A stretch of 64,000 nucleotides of DNA from Solea solea. Its lineage: Eukaryota > Chordata > Actinopteri > Pleuronectiformes > Soleidae. The stretch lies in NCBI RefSeq assembly GCF_958295425.1, contig NC_081141.1, forward strand, positions 18,099,680-18,163,679, in the 5' to 3' direction. The position numbers and the translations under genes are program-made. Positions within the stretch are counted from its first letter, which is position 1. The number at the start of each line of letters is the position of its first letter. Under the pieces are notes generated by a model. That model did no database searches. It saw only the letters and a list, made by a program, of their open reading frames with translations, and had not been told where the DNA came from. This document shows positions 24,213 to 37,600 of this stretch, piece after piece.

Positions 24213-27200
24213 TCATCCTGAAACTCCATTCTGCATGTTGAGAAACTCCTGAAATTCAAATTAAAACAGAATTAATGGGGAACTTACAGTCACAGGGGAA
24301 TAAATAGACAATGTTGCAGCAATCTACTTAAATTAATATATTAATAAATAACACTGAAATGTCAAACATCTGGCTATTTCTGTTACATATAAATCTTGTT
24401 GTGATGCCGTGTTTCATCCAGGATCTCAGCTTCAGTTACCTTCAGGTAGCTTGGTGAAGGTGAGCCGTCCATCAGCGACTTCCCTCTTTGATGCTCTCTG
24501 AGTTTCAGATAGTCACGGACGAGTGAATCGGCGTCATCCTGGCTAAAGAACAAATTTAAGAGGAAAATTACTTTAAGAAATCAAATCAAACATCTGACAA
24601 GGTTAAAGGCATGAGGTAGATTTTTGTCTTTCTTTCAAAGATCCTTTGACTATTGAAAAATAAGAATGCAAAACATTTTAAATTTTAAATTTAAAGCTGT
24701 AGTGTGAAACTATTTTGTTGTTGTTGATATTATTCTACCTCCGTTTGATCCTGGTGAGCAGAAAGATATAAATATTATTTATATACTGTACTTACATCTG
24801 AAAATGGGCTTTGTCAAAGAACACTGTGTGTGTGTATACATCTGTAGGATAGGGCTAGAGCAAGAAGGGTTTATCCCATCAAACTGCTGAATGCCTAGGT
24901 TTTTTGAGCCGTAGTATTCATTTTACAAACGCAGTGTTGCTGTTGCCTCCATCTGTCTAAACATCAAACAAATCGCTTCCCGTGTGCAGTGTCTGAGAAA
25001 TACAGAGTGTCGCGTGGAGCTGATGGGTTTAATTACACTGTGTGAACTCTCTTGACATTAGTTTGAACGCAATAGTTTCCATCTAAAAGTTCCACACTAA
25101 TTTCAAAGTTGATGTGAAATTATGTTGAGGAGGTTGGAGAATCGGATTATTTTTTATATAAACCACACAGTTCTTCGATTATATCATTAGCAGACGTACT
25201 GATCTGCGTCTCATCATGTCGATCTGGGTTCTTAAAGGTCAGTACCTAACTCCTACAGCAAAATCCTGGTAGTATAAGATCGACATCTTCTTTCAAATGA
25301 TGCCAAAGCTAAACCATGTCTGTGTACATCACTTTGGTCAACTGTGTTGTCTTTAAAGTGCTTTATAAATAAAGTTGGATGGATTAGATCATGTCCCTCA
25401 GTCACTTTTGAATGTAAATGTCAGGAGATACTTGATGTGTCCTCCACTTTGACCAGTGTGCAGACCAACATACCAGTTCTGGCTGATCAGATAGTCCACC
25501 AGGTCTTTAATCTGGTTGGGTTGCCCACTTGACACCATGAGTTGCTTCAGATGCTTAAAGTGTTTGGTCTTCAACAGTTTCTGATGCTGCCCATTTTGGG
25601 TGATGAATGTTAATACAGTGTCCCGAACCTGAAGAGTCATAAAGGCAATAACGACACATCACAATGTCATATAGTTTGAACAAAATGAAAAGAAACAGAA
25701 AGAGGCTTTTAACATGCAGCATCTATTACACGCACTATTGGCTTCTATGAAGCCACATGTCAGATGCGTGTATGTGACACGCATCAAGAAAATATTTAGA
25801 ACCGTTTGGAAATAAAGCCAACGCTTTCAGTGCCTCTTTTGATACTCGGACCAAAGAAGTGGGTCAAACTGGTTCACTCTGAAATCAACTCTGAACCTGC
25901 ATCATCCAGACGTAGCGCTTTGTTGAAGGAGGGGACAAAACCAGATACGCTATGATGTTTTTCTTTACATAGGCATCAAGCAGCAAAGCTGCAGTGAGGG
26001 AAAGGCGGTGCTTAAATAATTTTTGTTTTGATTATTTTTAGATGCATGTGAACGACCCCTTAATAGGAAGTGGGACATCAATAGACAAGACATCAATAGA
26101 AATAAAGATGAACCTGTGAAGGGATTCCAGCCAGTTCACCGGTGTTCATAAGTTCATCCACCTGCTCGAGCACAGTGAGTGGGTTGCAGACGGACAGAAA
26201 ACCCTGGTCGCAGCAACAAAAAAATAAGAAGAAACAAACAAGTCATGACAATGTGAGTGAAATCAGAGCCGCAAAGACACAAAGTAGGTGGACATTGCGC
26301 CTCTATTATCGATTATAATCCCTTTATGTTATTAAGCAACAGAAATAATGTCCTGGGCAGCTACATTAACATGGACAAAGTCACCTGGATCTGCTGAGCA
26401 TTTTTATTGGCACAGGGGATGAGGAGGAGAGTTCCCAAGGCAAAAGCAGGCAGATTAAACTGAGCAAAACGATTGGCAATTCCAATCAGGTCCAGATTCA
26501 ACAGGAAGGGACACCTTGGAAAAAAAAAAAAAAAAAAAAAAATCAAGTAAATAATATCACACATTTCTGTACCTGCAGTCTTACCTACAGTACTGTGGAA
26601 AATTCTCAGGTTGTTTTTGTGTCTGTCAACCTCTGTGAACATCTGCATTTGGACCGAAATGATGTGACTTAAAGTGACAATGAGTTTAACCTATACAACA
26701 CGTGTATGTAATGCTTAAGCATGTCTCGAATAAACATAGGTGTGACGGACCATTTGTCGACATGATAGTAATAGTAGGACAACCACAGGTTTTACCAGTG
26801 ACATTAATTAGGGTTCCACTGCACATTGTGCAGTTAAATACAATCCCTCTGATCCAATGTAACAATCTAATAAAGATGGTAATACATGTTCCAATAAAAT
26901 AAATATATTGCAGGGTAACCGACAATATGTATGCAGGAAGTATATTTATATATTTGACAATTCAAACCATCTCCCCCACACCCTAGACTTTATTTCCTGT
27001 TCAACATATTTACTAAAACGAGGCTGTTACAGGCGCTGCAGAGATTTAATAATAGACTTTAAGGATAAATGCAGTATTAAAACGTAGGTATTAGAAGTTA
27101 TTGGTCTGATTGGACTGCTATTAGTCACTTGGTTTTCAAATCTATGTTGACGTTTAAGCCATATTTTTATGTCGTGTAAGTAGTGATTTTGACTTGTGAT

Positions 27201-30200
27201 CCATGGTGGTGTGCCCTTTCCTGCAGTTGTTTATGACCACAACAACAGTTCTCCATCTCTCAACACACGTACATTAAATTAAATGTTGACAATATAGTAC
27301 CAGCAGTCTGCACATAGTTGCAGCAGTCTGAGCAGCTGTCGGTAGATGATTAAACAAAGTAAAGGCGTACTTGAGAAGGAGAACAAAGGTCCTGTAGAGT
27401 GTTGCCTGTTGATCAGGACTCAGAGGAACAGAAGCTGTCACAGAAATAAAACAAAGAGATGAGAGAGTGAACAACATTCAAGAGAAAAGAAATGAACAAA
27501 AAAATAGGCTATAAGTGAAATAGGATAGAAACTACACGAAAGTACAACTGGCTAACTCAATCACAACCAGTCACATAAAGTTATTAAAAATAGCTAATAA
27601 TAATAATAATAATAATAACAGAATAATTCAGGTCTTCTTCAATAGAACATGATGCCAATTTAGTAAATTAAGTTCCCATTTAGTGAAATGTAGACAATAA
27701 ATCACGGCAAGTAGGAAATCAGGTTTTAAAACGTGAATTTGGATTACTGTATATGACTTTAGAACTGATTAGACATTAAAAGTATTTAGTGCAAAAAAAA
27801 GTGATTAATGTGCATTTTTGTCAGAAAGCAAACAAATAATCAAACCTATCTGGTTATTTTTTATCAATACCTTTCTAGTCAATGCTTTGACATACAATAA
27901 ATCATCAGTTACCATCATGTCCAATATGTCCATGTTGTTTGTCAGTAGCAATTATTTTCACTGTTGCAAATCTAGTACCTGAGACAAAAGGTGCCAGTAT
28001 CATACTCCTCCAGGTCCTGGAGAAACTAGTGATCTGGGAAAAGGAATAAAATAAGAAAATAAAAATAAGAACCTGCAAGAGCATTATATTTATGATACAC
28101 TTTTGGCTGAACAGCTGTTCACACAGGACATCCTGTGGTGTAGAGGTAGGAAAGAAGTTAATTTAATCTTCACAGTTAAAGTGAAACTACAAACACACCC
28201 ACTCAAAGTGGCTATATCACCAGAATTTTGTCTTATACACTTAAGGTCTTCATGTTAATACAAAAATATAGTTTTAGTTCTTGAAATAAAAGTGATACCT
28301 CCCACAGAACGGGCACAGCTACTACTGCCTCGAGCACCTTCTGGAGGTGGCTGATCTGATGGAGGGCAAAACATGCATGTCATTGTAATTTCAAAAATGG
28401 AAATAAAATACAGACAAAGTTTCTGTTAGGTTTGATCTCCTTTATATCAAGGTGCAAATGTCTTTTTTTTACCAAGTTGAAGCTGAGGAGCTTCTGAAGC
28501 AGACTGTTCCACAGCTGAGGGTCATACACCTGATACTCCAAACACAGGTCTGCCACCAACCGCACTGCCTGAAACCAGGAGAGAGAAAGGGTGTTTCAGA
28601 TTGTTTGCATGCAGACTGTGTGCAACATACCTCTGTACAGTGAAGAAAGAATATACATCTCATGCTATTCACTTATTTCTTCTGGTCAAAAAAACTGTTG
28701 AATAGAACCATCAATTACTCCCAGGTCAAATGACAATGCATGCAGGTTTTTATCTGTTTTGGATACGATCAGATCAGCAACGGTGGGAACGTAAGACAGT
28801 AATTCCTCAACGATGCACATTCATCTTCATTGACGTTTATAGCGATCTTTACTTTTTAAAGCATGGGATCATCTTACCAATTGACTTAAAGAGAGACTGA
28901 AGTAAAAGATGCAAAACAGTAACCACTGTAACATTATCATTGAAGGCTATAGTGGTAATCAGTGGCAAGTGCTCTAAGAAGGGAAGGGAAGTGAAGCTTC
29001 CTCTAAATGACTTCAAAAATGTTACTTCCACAGAAGCTCAGCTTCTCTGGGAGTCAATAGAGCAGTGGGCGGACATGGACGCTGGGCTTCTGTGTGAAAG
29101 GCAGAACCAGTTTTGGGTTTAAAAAATCCCAATTATACCTGCTAATTTTAGTGTGAAAGACACTATAAGATATACCTGCGGCTCATGGCTGTGATTCTTC
29201 CACAGCCCTTTGATCAAACCCTCTTTGGGACTACTGAGGAAGGACCGCACCGTGTAGGGGATGTTTAATGCCTCCAGCTGAGAGACAAATATGTAGCACT
29301 TCACGTAATATCTGAAAAGTAAAATAAAAAGACACATTAATGATTATAAGCTTTACTTATATTAACTTGATTTCACAAAGATAAATGGCTCTCAAGGACT
29401 CGTACTGGATTTTGGTCCTGGGGATCTCAAGCTGAGTCTCCAGAGTATCTGCATCAACGAGGCGAACAAGACAAAGCAGCGCTCGAGTCCGGTGGCAGAA
29501 GGTCAGACGAGGTCCAGCACTGCTGAGGGGCTATAGGAGAAAAAACCCAAACAAAAACAGACATGAGTCACTTACTCTGGAGGCTTTATTCAGGACTGAC
29601 TGAGTGCAGTTTGATCCTCACCCAGGTTTCAGCTGACAGGATAGGATTTAGGAGACGGAACGCTTCATCCACGGTGTAAGACTGCAGCATGTACACGGCC
29701 CTGAGAACATGAAAGAAATAAGATACACATAAGATAGCGGGCACTTTTTGCATAACAATTATGTGCTAAATCACTGTGGTTGTCAGAAAATATTGTGCAA
29801 AGGCAAATGAATACTGGTGGTTAAAAAAAATCCTTGTCATTACTTTCAAAAAATTTAAAAAATAAACACATACAACAATAACACTGTTCACATGCAATAT
29901 AATGAAAAAAGTATGTTTATTTGCATGGCACCTTTCACCGATACAAAACCACCACCATTTACCAAGTGTTTTACATTAATAAAAAAAAACTTAATTGGCA
30001 GTAAAAGACCATGATGGCTCTACCTCATTAAGTCAGGGTCCTCCTCAATGTTGCTGATACGTTCATGATTAATGATCTCCTTTAAAGACAAAAAGCTTTT
30101 GTCAAAATTCTATAATGAAAATGTATAAAAAAACAAAGTAGGTATAAAACAGAGTTAGTGAAGATGGACAAACCTTGGTAACAGCAGGGCCTGTTTTACA

Positions 30201-33200
30201 GATCCACTTTTCCAACAGCATGTTTCGAATTTTTAGGAGATCCACGTTGTTGACTGCGGCCGTTTCTTTAACCACAGCGTGGATATCTAAGGAGGGGACA
30301 AATTATTCGATTAACTGTTGATTAACTATCTAGCTGTCACAGCATATCAAATTACTCGGTTAATCGATTATTTAATTACTAAATTGAATAATCATTTCAA
30401 ATTTAGTCATTTTAGTTTGTGGACAAAACAACACATTTGAGAACAAGAATTCGAGAAACACTGATCGACAACATTTTCTGGACCAAAAAATGATTCATAA
30501 TACGAAAAATAATCACAGATTCATCGATTTTGAAAATAATGGGAAAAACGTTTCACTATCGTGGAGCAAAAGATCATCCACAGTCCATTATACGCGCACT
30601 GACCTGAATGTTGAGCTCATGAAAAAATAGAAGCGGGTCTCACTGTTTAACACGAGTGTTGGCGCGCGCTCACTCACCAGGATATATTTGACCTCCTGAC
30701 TCTCTGTAGCGCTGCTCCACGCTGCTGTGCTCGTACAGGGCCACTATGAGTCTGGCTGGCATTCCTGCCAGTTTCAGATGCTCCGGGCTGTTCAGCTGGC
30801 TGGCGATCAACATATTCTCTGTCGCTGAACGCTGGAACTGCAGCTTCAGCTTGGAGAGAAAGGTCTCCCCTCTGGCCCTCGCCGCCTCCTGCAGAGATTA
30901 AATCAAAAGGTATCAAAATCCTTAAAGATAGAGAACTCAAGCATTTTAACGGTGTTAGGTATTAGATTTTATGTTTATAAATAGGCCACATGGTGGGAGT
31001 TGTGGTTAGCACTCTTGCCTTTGCCGCAAAGAGGGCCTGGGTTTGCAACCTTATTGTTTTGCGAAATAGGGCCTTTCTGCATGGAGTTCTCCCCGTGTGT
31101 GTGTGGGTTTTCTCCGGGTTCTCCGGTTTCCTCCCACAATCCATAAACATGCAATATGGGGATTAGGTAAATTGGACACACTAGATTGACCATAGGTGTG
31201 AGAGTGAATGTATGTGGCCCTGTGACAGACTGGCGCCCTATGTCAGCTGAGATTGTCAGAGCCCCCTGTGACCCTCATGTGGAGGAAAAGCAGTAGAAGA
31301 TGGATGGATGAACGTTTATGAATATTTAAGATATAATACTAGCATTCCTGCAGTAAAATATCTAATCCAATCCAATCCCAATCCAACGTTATTTATAAAG
31401 CACTTTAAAAAACAACAACATCTGAAACAAAGTGCTGCACAACAGAGATAAATAAGATAAGATAAATAAAGTTACCAGTGTCCTTACATTATCCAACATG
31501 TTTCCATCGCTTTTTAATCAGTACAAAAAACAACAAGACAACAATTCTCATGATCCCACAGACCGACAGACAGACGACTTCTGTCATGCTGCCGTGTGTT
31601 TAAGTTTGATGTTCTACATATCTTCAGGTGATAAATACTGACCTCAAGGTTTGGATCTTTCAGCCATGCTTCTCCAAGACCCAAACAGAACCTCAGCGAC
31701 TGAGTCTTCTCTTTGCCTGTAGAGAGCAACAATCAGATCAGTGTACATATACAAACATACTGAGAAGTGCAGTACAGTGGGGTGGCTGATCAGTAGGTTA
31801 GACCTGGTGGCAGTTCCTGTGTGATCTTGTGGGCTGTGGCAGCTGCCCACTCTGGGCTCTGGATGCAGTGGATGTACTCCATCATGGTCTTGGCCACCAT
31901 GAAAGTCTCCTTCTCGTGGCCTTGACTTTGACCTTTTTTCCTTTGCTCTAAGAGAAGAGGCTTCATCTTCTTTTCAAACACATGGTTCGCCGCCGACATG
32001 TGTAACTTGTCAATGCTCACCTGAAGAGAGATGTGAAAATTTAAGCGACCTCAATAACTGTCAAACATTGTGGCATTCTGTGGTTTTTATTGTGTGTGCT
32101 GTACCTTCATCAGTTTGCTAATTAGAAGTAGTGTGGGAAAGGTCTCCTCATTGAGCTCAGGAGCTGAACAGAAAAAAAATATTTTACTGTAGTTTCCTCA
32201 AGCTTGACAAAACACAGTAACACATAATAACTACAAGTGTAATTATTAGAGAAAGTAATAAATAGAATGTCAATAAAATCATCATAAGTAAGTTGTGTTG
32301 ATTTCCGTTGTAGATGTCCCTCCAGGAATTTGATCACAGCAATTAATGACGAATGATCAAATGGTGGGTCGGGACCACAAAACGTGGGTTGCGGGACTGC
32401 TCACCGTGTCTCCAAAGACACGGTGAGTTGGAGGACATCTTAATCTTAACACAAGCTCTGTCATGCAATACTACCACAACTGACAGACGGAGTGTTTTTG
32501 TATATACCAGCAGGACAGCAGTGGGCAGGGGCAAACAACAGAGTGAATGGGTTAGTAAGCTTGTGAATTTCTCTGTGAGATGAATAAAGTATCTATCTAT
32601 CTATCTAGTTGAGCATTAGAATTCACAACTGAAATTGTTTGTGGACATTTCTTTGTTAGGGATGGGACGATACCACTTTTTTGTGTCCAATTCTGTCTGT
32701 AACCAAAACACTAAAGAAAGAAAACAAGAAAACAACAGTTGCACACTCACAGATAATCTTCCAGTAATGTTTGCTCTGCATCAGCAGGTGGAAGGGCAGT
32801 CTGCTGTTTGACAGGTGGTTTGGCAGGAGGTTGTTTTCCAGGAAATATGTGTTCTCCACATCTGATGGGGGGGAGACTCGTGTGTAGGATTTCAGGTGCT
32901 GAAGGAGGGCCATTGCCTGTGCAATAAGAAGACATTGATTGCAAGTCTGCAGGACAAGTGAATGTTAAATTTTTTTTTTTTTTACCTGACTTATAGAGAA
33001 ACTGGTCACATTGCCATCAGCAGCCTGTATGATCTTCAGCACTACTTCAATTGTCTCATAGTTATAAGGGCTGAGCTGAATAGGAAAGACATTTTGAAAG
33101 TTGTAGTAAAAAAATCAACAAAAAGAAAAACTCACACAGAGCACTGAAAGAATCAATGCTAAAACTACAAATGTCGGGGTGGGGGTTTAATCTTGTTTTT

Positions 33201-34672
33201 AAAAAATAGTTTGCCATTGTGGTGCTGCAGTAAAGTTTTTAGCAGGTCAACATAAATATTAGGAATGATGCCAGGTATTCTAAAATGCACGTGGTTAATC
33301 CTTTGTGACTTTTAAAGCCATGACAATTAAATTCCCCCCCAAAAAATTAATTTCCATCACAGAACTGAATTTACTTCAAATATTCAAACCTTGAAAAGTG
33401 CAGCACAGAGCCCTTCAGTGAGTTCGCTGGTGCTGTGCAACATTGGGATGATCTGCAGGACTCGCTCCAGTGCATCTGCAGGACTCAGAGGCTGCACCTC
33501 CTCCTGTCCTGTACCTGGGTCACTGGCACCTTCCTCATCCTCTTGTAGCAGCAGTAAAGTGGTAATGTACTGGTTGATAACACTGTCACGGTCCAAACCA
33601 AAAGTGCTGCAGATGTACACAGAGAGGACCCAAAATGTATGAATCTTACATTGCATGCTGAAATGTTCTGAAAATGTTGACACTATGGGGTGAGCTGCTG
33701 ACCTGCAGTACTGGAGAATAAGGTCTGGGGTGATCCTCCTGTTCTTCACCAGCACTGGGATGAGACTACGCTTCATCTCAGACTGCTGACGGAACACTGG
33801 CTGGATGGAAATCTTCAGCAGAGCACAGACATGCATGTTAAATAATGTCATATGAAACAACAACTTGGGCCTTGCAAAGTAAATTGACAATTGTTCCACA
33901 GGTGTATGTACGTTTAATTCTGATCAGAATATCTGTGGGCTTGGTTTAAGTGTTGGATTACCTCCAATTTTCCAAGCGTAATGCCCCACTCAGCGTCAGT
34001 GATGACAGAGAGAAACTTCTCTTGTTCCGCCGCCTCATTGTACAAGCAGCAGAGATTTGCCCCGATTTTGGCCACAGCCTTAAATGAACATGTGGACACA
34101 TGTAGTCTTCAGCAGGATTGAACAATCACTTGTCATACAAAGTTTACAGACTTGTGATTTTACTTTACATGGAAGGATGTCTGTCAGACAAATCTAATGT
34201 ATGTTAAAATCCACAGAATAACAGCAGCTTCCCCGTTTCACAATATTCCCCTGGGTCCCTCTTTGATTTTCATCATTAAGACAGTTACATGGTTCGATAA
34301 AATAAATAAATAATAATAAAAAAGATCAGATCACCTACCAAGATTTTGTCATAGTTTTGCCAGGTGTTGTCAATAACTTTCCACAGTATTTTAAAGACTT
34401 CAGCTTTGGAGAGAAGCATACAGAGCCCAATGGCCAGATCACAATCGACCACTCTCCAGTTGAACACCTGCATCACACAGAATATAGAGCTACAGTTATT
34501 CAAAAACATGCCAACACTGAGTAAATCTGTCATTGCTCTTTCTTCACATACAAATCACAAGACTGACCTTGTTTAAAAGGGCCACGGCCACAGCATGTAG
34601 ACTGGATGTTGTCGACTTCTGGAGATCATTCAGGCATATGTTGTACTTCTTCAGCTCTTGAGTGTCATAAAG
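24213..34672 (-). CDS. kntc1: kntc1 coding exons 37-61: C-terminal helical region
   Basis: Exons in transcript order: 34568-34672, 34339-34467, 33962-34078, 33703-33812, 33390-33606, 32986-33075, 32752-32916, 32105-32163, 31804-32020, 31643-31716, 30678-30888, 30174-30286, 30024-30079, 29622-29700, 29406-29530, 29176-29311, 28473-28568, 28299-28350, 27979-28033, 27371-27434, 26385-26514, 26114-26203, 25474-25628, 24440-24542, 24213-24248. They encode residues from about 1287 to 2213, the Rod C-terminal domain. Pieces: [104 protein letters not shown]. The last exon adds 11 residues only, ending NMQNGVSG. The intron at 30889-31642 holds a SINE-like repeat. Confidence 0.92.
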
Positions 34673-37600
34673 CTGAGAAACAGATGGAAGAAGAACCTCA
34701 AGTTATGATTGGTTTTCTGTGTACACTTCTCTTGGGGCCTGAGCAATATTTCCTTGGTAAGACACTTAGACAAATATGAAAAAAAGGTTGAAATCAGAGG
34801 CACCTTAAATTGTGATATGTAAAAGTGAATCTTTTTAATGAAAATGTTCAAAAGAAACCCAGTACAACAAAACACTACATTTACTGAAGACACTCTCCAA
34901 GTCACAGCTAAATATGATTTTGAATGTTGGTAATATGTGTGGGGATTTACAGTGGGTCTGTAAAACTGTGGAAAAAAACATTGTGATGGTTTAAGATATG
35001 AAGAATACAAAAGTCTTCCCAGTCTTTCCACTGTGAGGAACCTTGGAGTTACTTTTGACCAGGAAATATCATTTGATTCACACATTAAACTAATTTCCAG
35101 AACAGCCTCCTTCCACCTGCGGAACATTATGAAAATTAAACATTCTGTCTTTACAGGATGCTGAAAAACTAGTTCATGCTTTTGTTACATCTAGATTAGA
35201 TTACTGTAACTCCTTATTATCAGGATGTTCCAACAAGTCTGTTAGAACCCTTCAGTTAATTCAAAATGCTGCAGCACGAGTTCTGACAGGAACTAGAAAG
35301 AGAGACCATATAACTCCAGTGTTAGCTTCTCTACACTGGCTCCCCGTACAGTTTAGAATTAAATTTAAAATCCTCCTCCTCACGTACAAAACCCTATCAC
35401 CCTAATAGACCACTTAGGTCACAAAATACAGGTTTACTTGTGGTTCCCAGAGTCTGTAAGAGTAGAATGGGAGGCAGAACCTTTAGTTACCAGGCTCCTC
35501 TCCTGTGGAACCAGCTCCCAATGATAGTTCGGGAGGCGGACACTCTCTCTGTATTTAAAGTTAAACTTAAAACTTTCCTTTTTGATAAAGCTTATAGTTA
35601 GAGCTGGTTCAGGGAAACCTGGACCATCTCTTAGCTATGCTGCTATAGAACTAGACTGCTGGGGGATTTTCCTGTGGTGCACGCACATTCACTCTCTCAC
35701 ACTCAGGATATGCTTATGATTTTTTATATGTCATTAACCTTGTCTCTTTCTCTCCCTAGTTTGTGTCTTTCCTTCCTTCCCTCTCTCTCTCTCTCTCCCT
35801 GTATTCTCATCATGCAGGTTGCGGGACCAAGATCCAGTTTTCGAGGCTACCCATATCATCACCATTATTATTGTGCCATATTTAAAAAGTCAATATCATT
35901 AACTGTATAAACTTGTAACCTGATACAGTTGTTGTGTATCTGCTCCTGGTCTCTTTTTCTCTTCTGTCTCTACCTCATCTCCCTCTTGTCCTTTCTCTCC
36001 CCCTCTTTCTGTCCCCCACCGCTCCGCTGTCCCCCATTTTTCGTTTCACCCCAATCGGTCGAGGCAGATGACCGCACATCTCTGAGCCTGGTTCTGTCAG
36101 AGATTTCTTCCTGTTAAGAGGGAGTTTATTCTCTCCACTGATGCCTAGTGCTTGCTCATTGTGTGAACTGTTGGGGTTCTCTGCTCTCCTTGATGTTGTC
36201 TATGTACAGTGCCTTGAGATAATGTATGTTATGATTTGGTGCTATACAAATAAAAATGAATTGAATTGAATTGAAAAGATGGTCAAGAAACACAGCATCA
36301 TACCTGTACACTTAGCTTAATGTCCATAACATTAGAGGTGACATGCTGCAGACAGCTTCCATAGGCATTGACCAGTACTCTGAGGGCCAGCTCCAGCTGA
36401 CTGCACTCCTGCAACATCTGTAACATGTTGGCCAAGGGACCCAGGAGGGGCCGCAGATAGTTTGAACCTGCATGTGGGTCCAGATCAGACACCAGATAAC
36501 AATTTAGAATGACAACTATGAAAATTAAAAGGGTCTGCTTGAATACCTACCATCTTCAAATGAGCAGTGTGACAGGCAGGAGCAGTCCAGTGGGTATAGT
36601 TTGGTATCTGAAGGAATGGGAATAAATAAGCAGAAGAGATGATGAAAGCTGATGGAATCCTAAATAGACTTAAAATAGATTTAAGCATTATCTTACCCCG
36701 AGAAATAGGAAGCATGCAGTTGGTAATTTCATACTGGACAGGGAGAACAGACACTGGGTCCAGAACAATGCAATCTTCATTGAAAACATCCTGGAAACTC
36801 CATTGAGAATATGGACCTTTTTCTGCCTCCTCAGCCAAATCCTGTGTAAAATACAATGATAGTTACTTTTTTAGGCATAGTAGGCATAGATAGTAAAGAT
36901 TTTTGGCATAACAAAAAAATTGTCATGCATATTTAATTATGGGACAAAATATTACTTTTAATTAGGAAGTCTTACTGCAAATGCATATTTCTAAATGCTT
37001 GCCTGGTTCACACCGGATGCATGGCGTGGGAGCGTAGCTGCTTTGTATTAACATGTTAACCGTGTTAACAGATTAGAGTGTTCACACTGTGCATCTATTT
37101 TATAGTTTCTGCATTTCGCCTATTTAAAATATGGGTGTTATCGCTAGCTTTAAAACTATTCTAACAGCAGAATGTGGAGAATGTTGAGGTTACAAAAAAA
37201 AACCCATGTACGTCATATCAGATGAAGGGCACATTTTCTCTCTCTCTTTGCCTTTCTGGGCAAACAAAATAAGAACTAGAATAGACATATTGGTGGTATG
37301 GGGAGACATGTGAGCGAGACGCAGTAAACACGCAGCAGGTGTGAACACACATGCACAGCAGTAACGCGGTGTATCGAGGGTAAACCAGACCTAAGACATT
37401 TCACCTGGTAACTTTTTAATAACTCATGTAACTCGAGTTTGGTGTATGCCTCTGAACACACCAAAATAAGGAAAAGTAATTGTCAAAAGATACTGACCTT
37501 AGCTAAAAAGCCATAGTTTTCTGATAACTGACACTGATGATAGACATCCATGGCTATCCGTGTGCACTTGCAAAGCTCCAGACAGTCCAGGAGCAAATCT

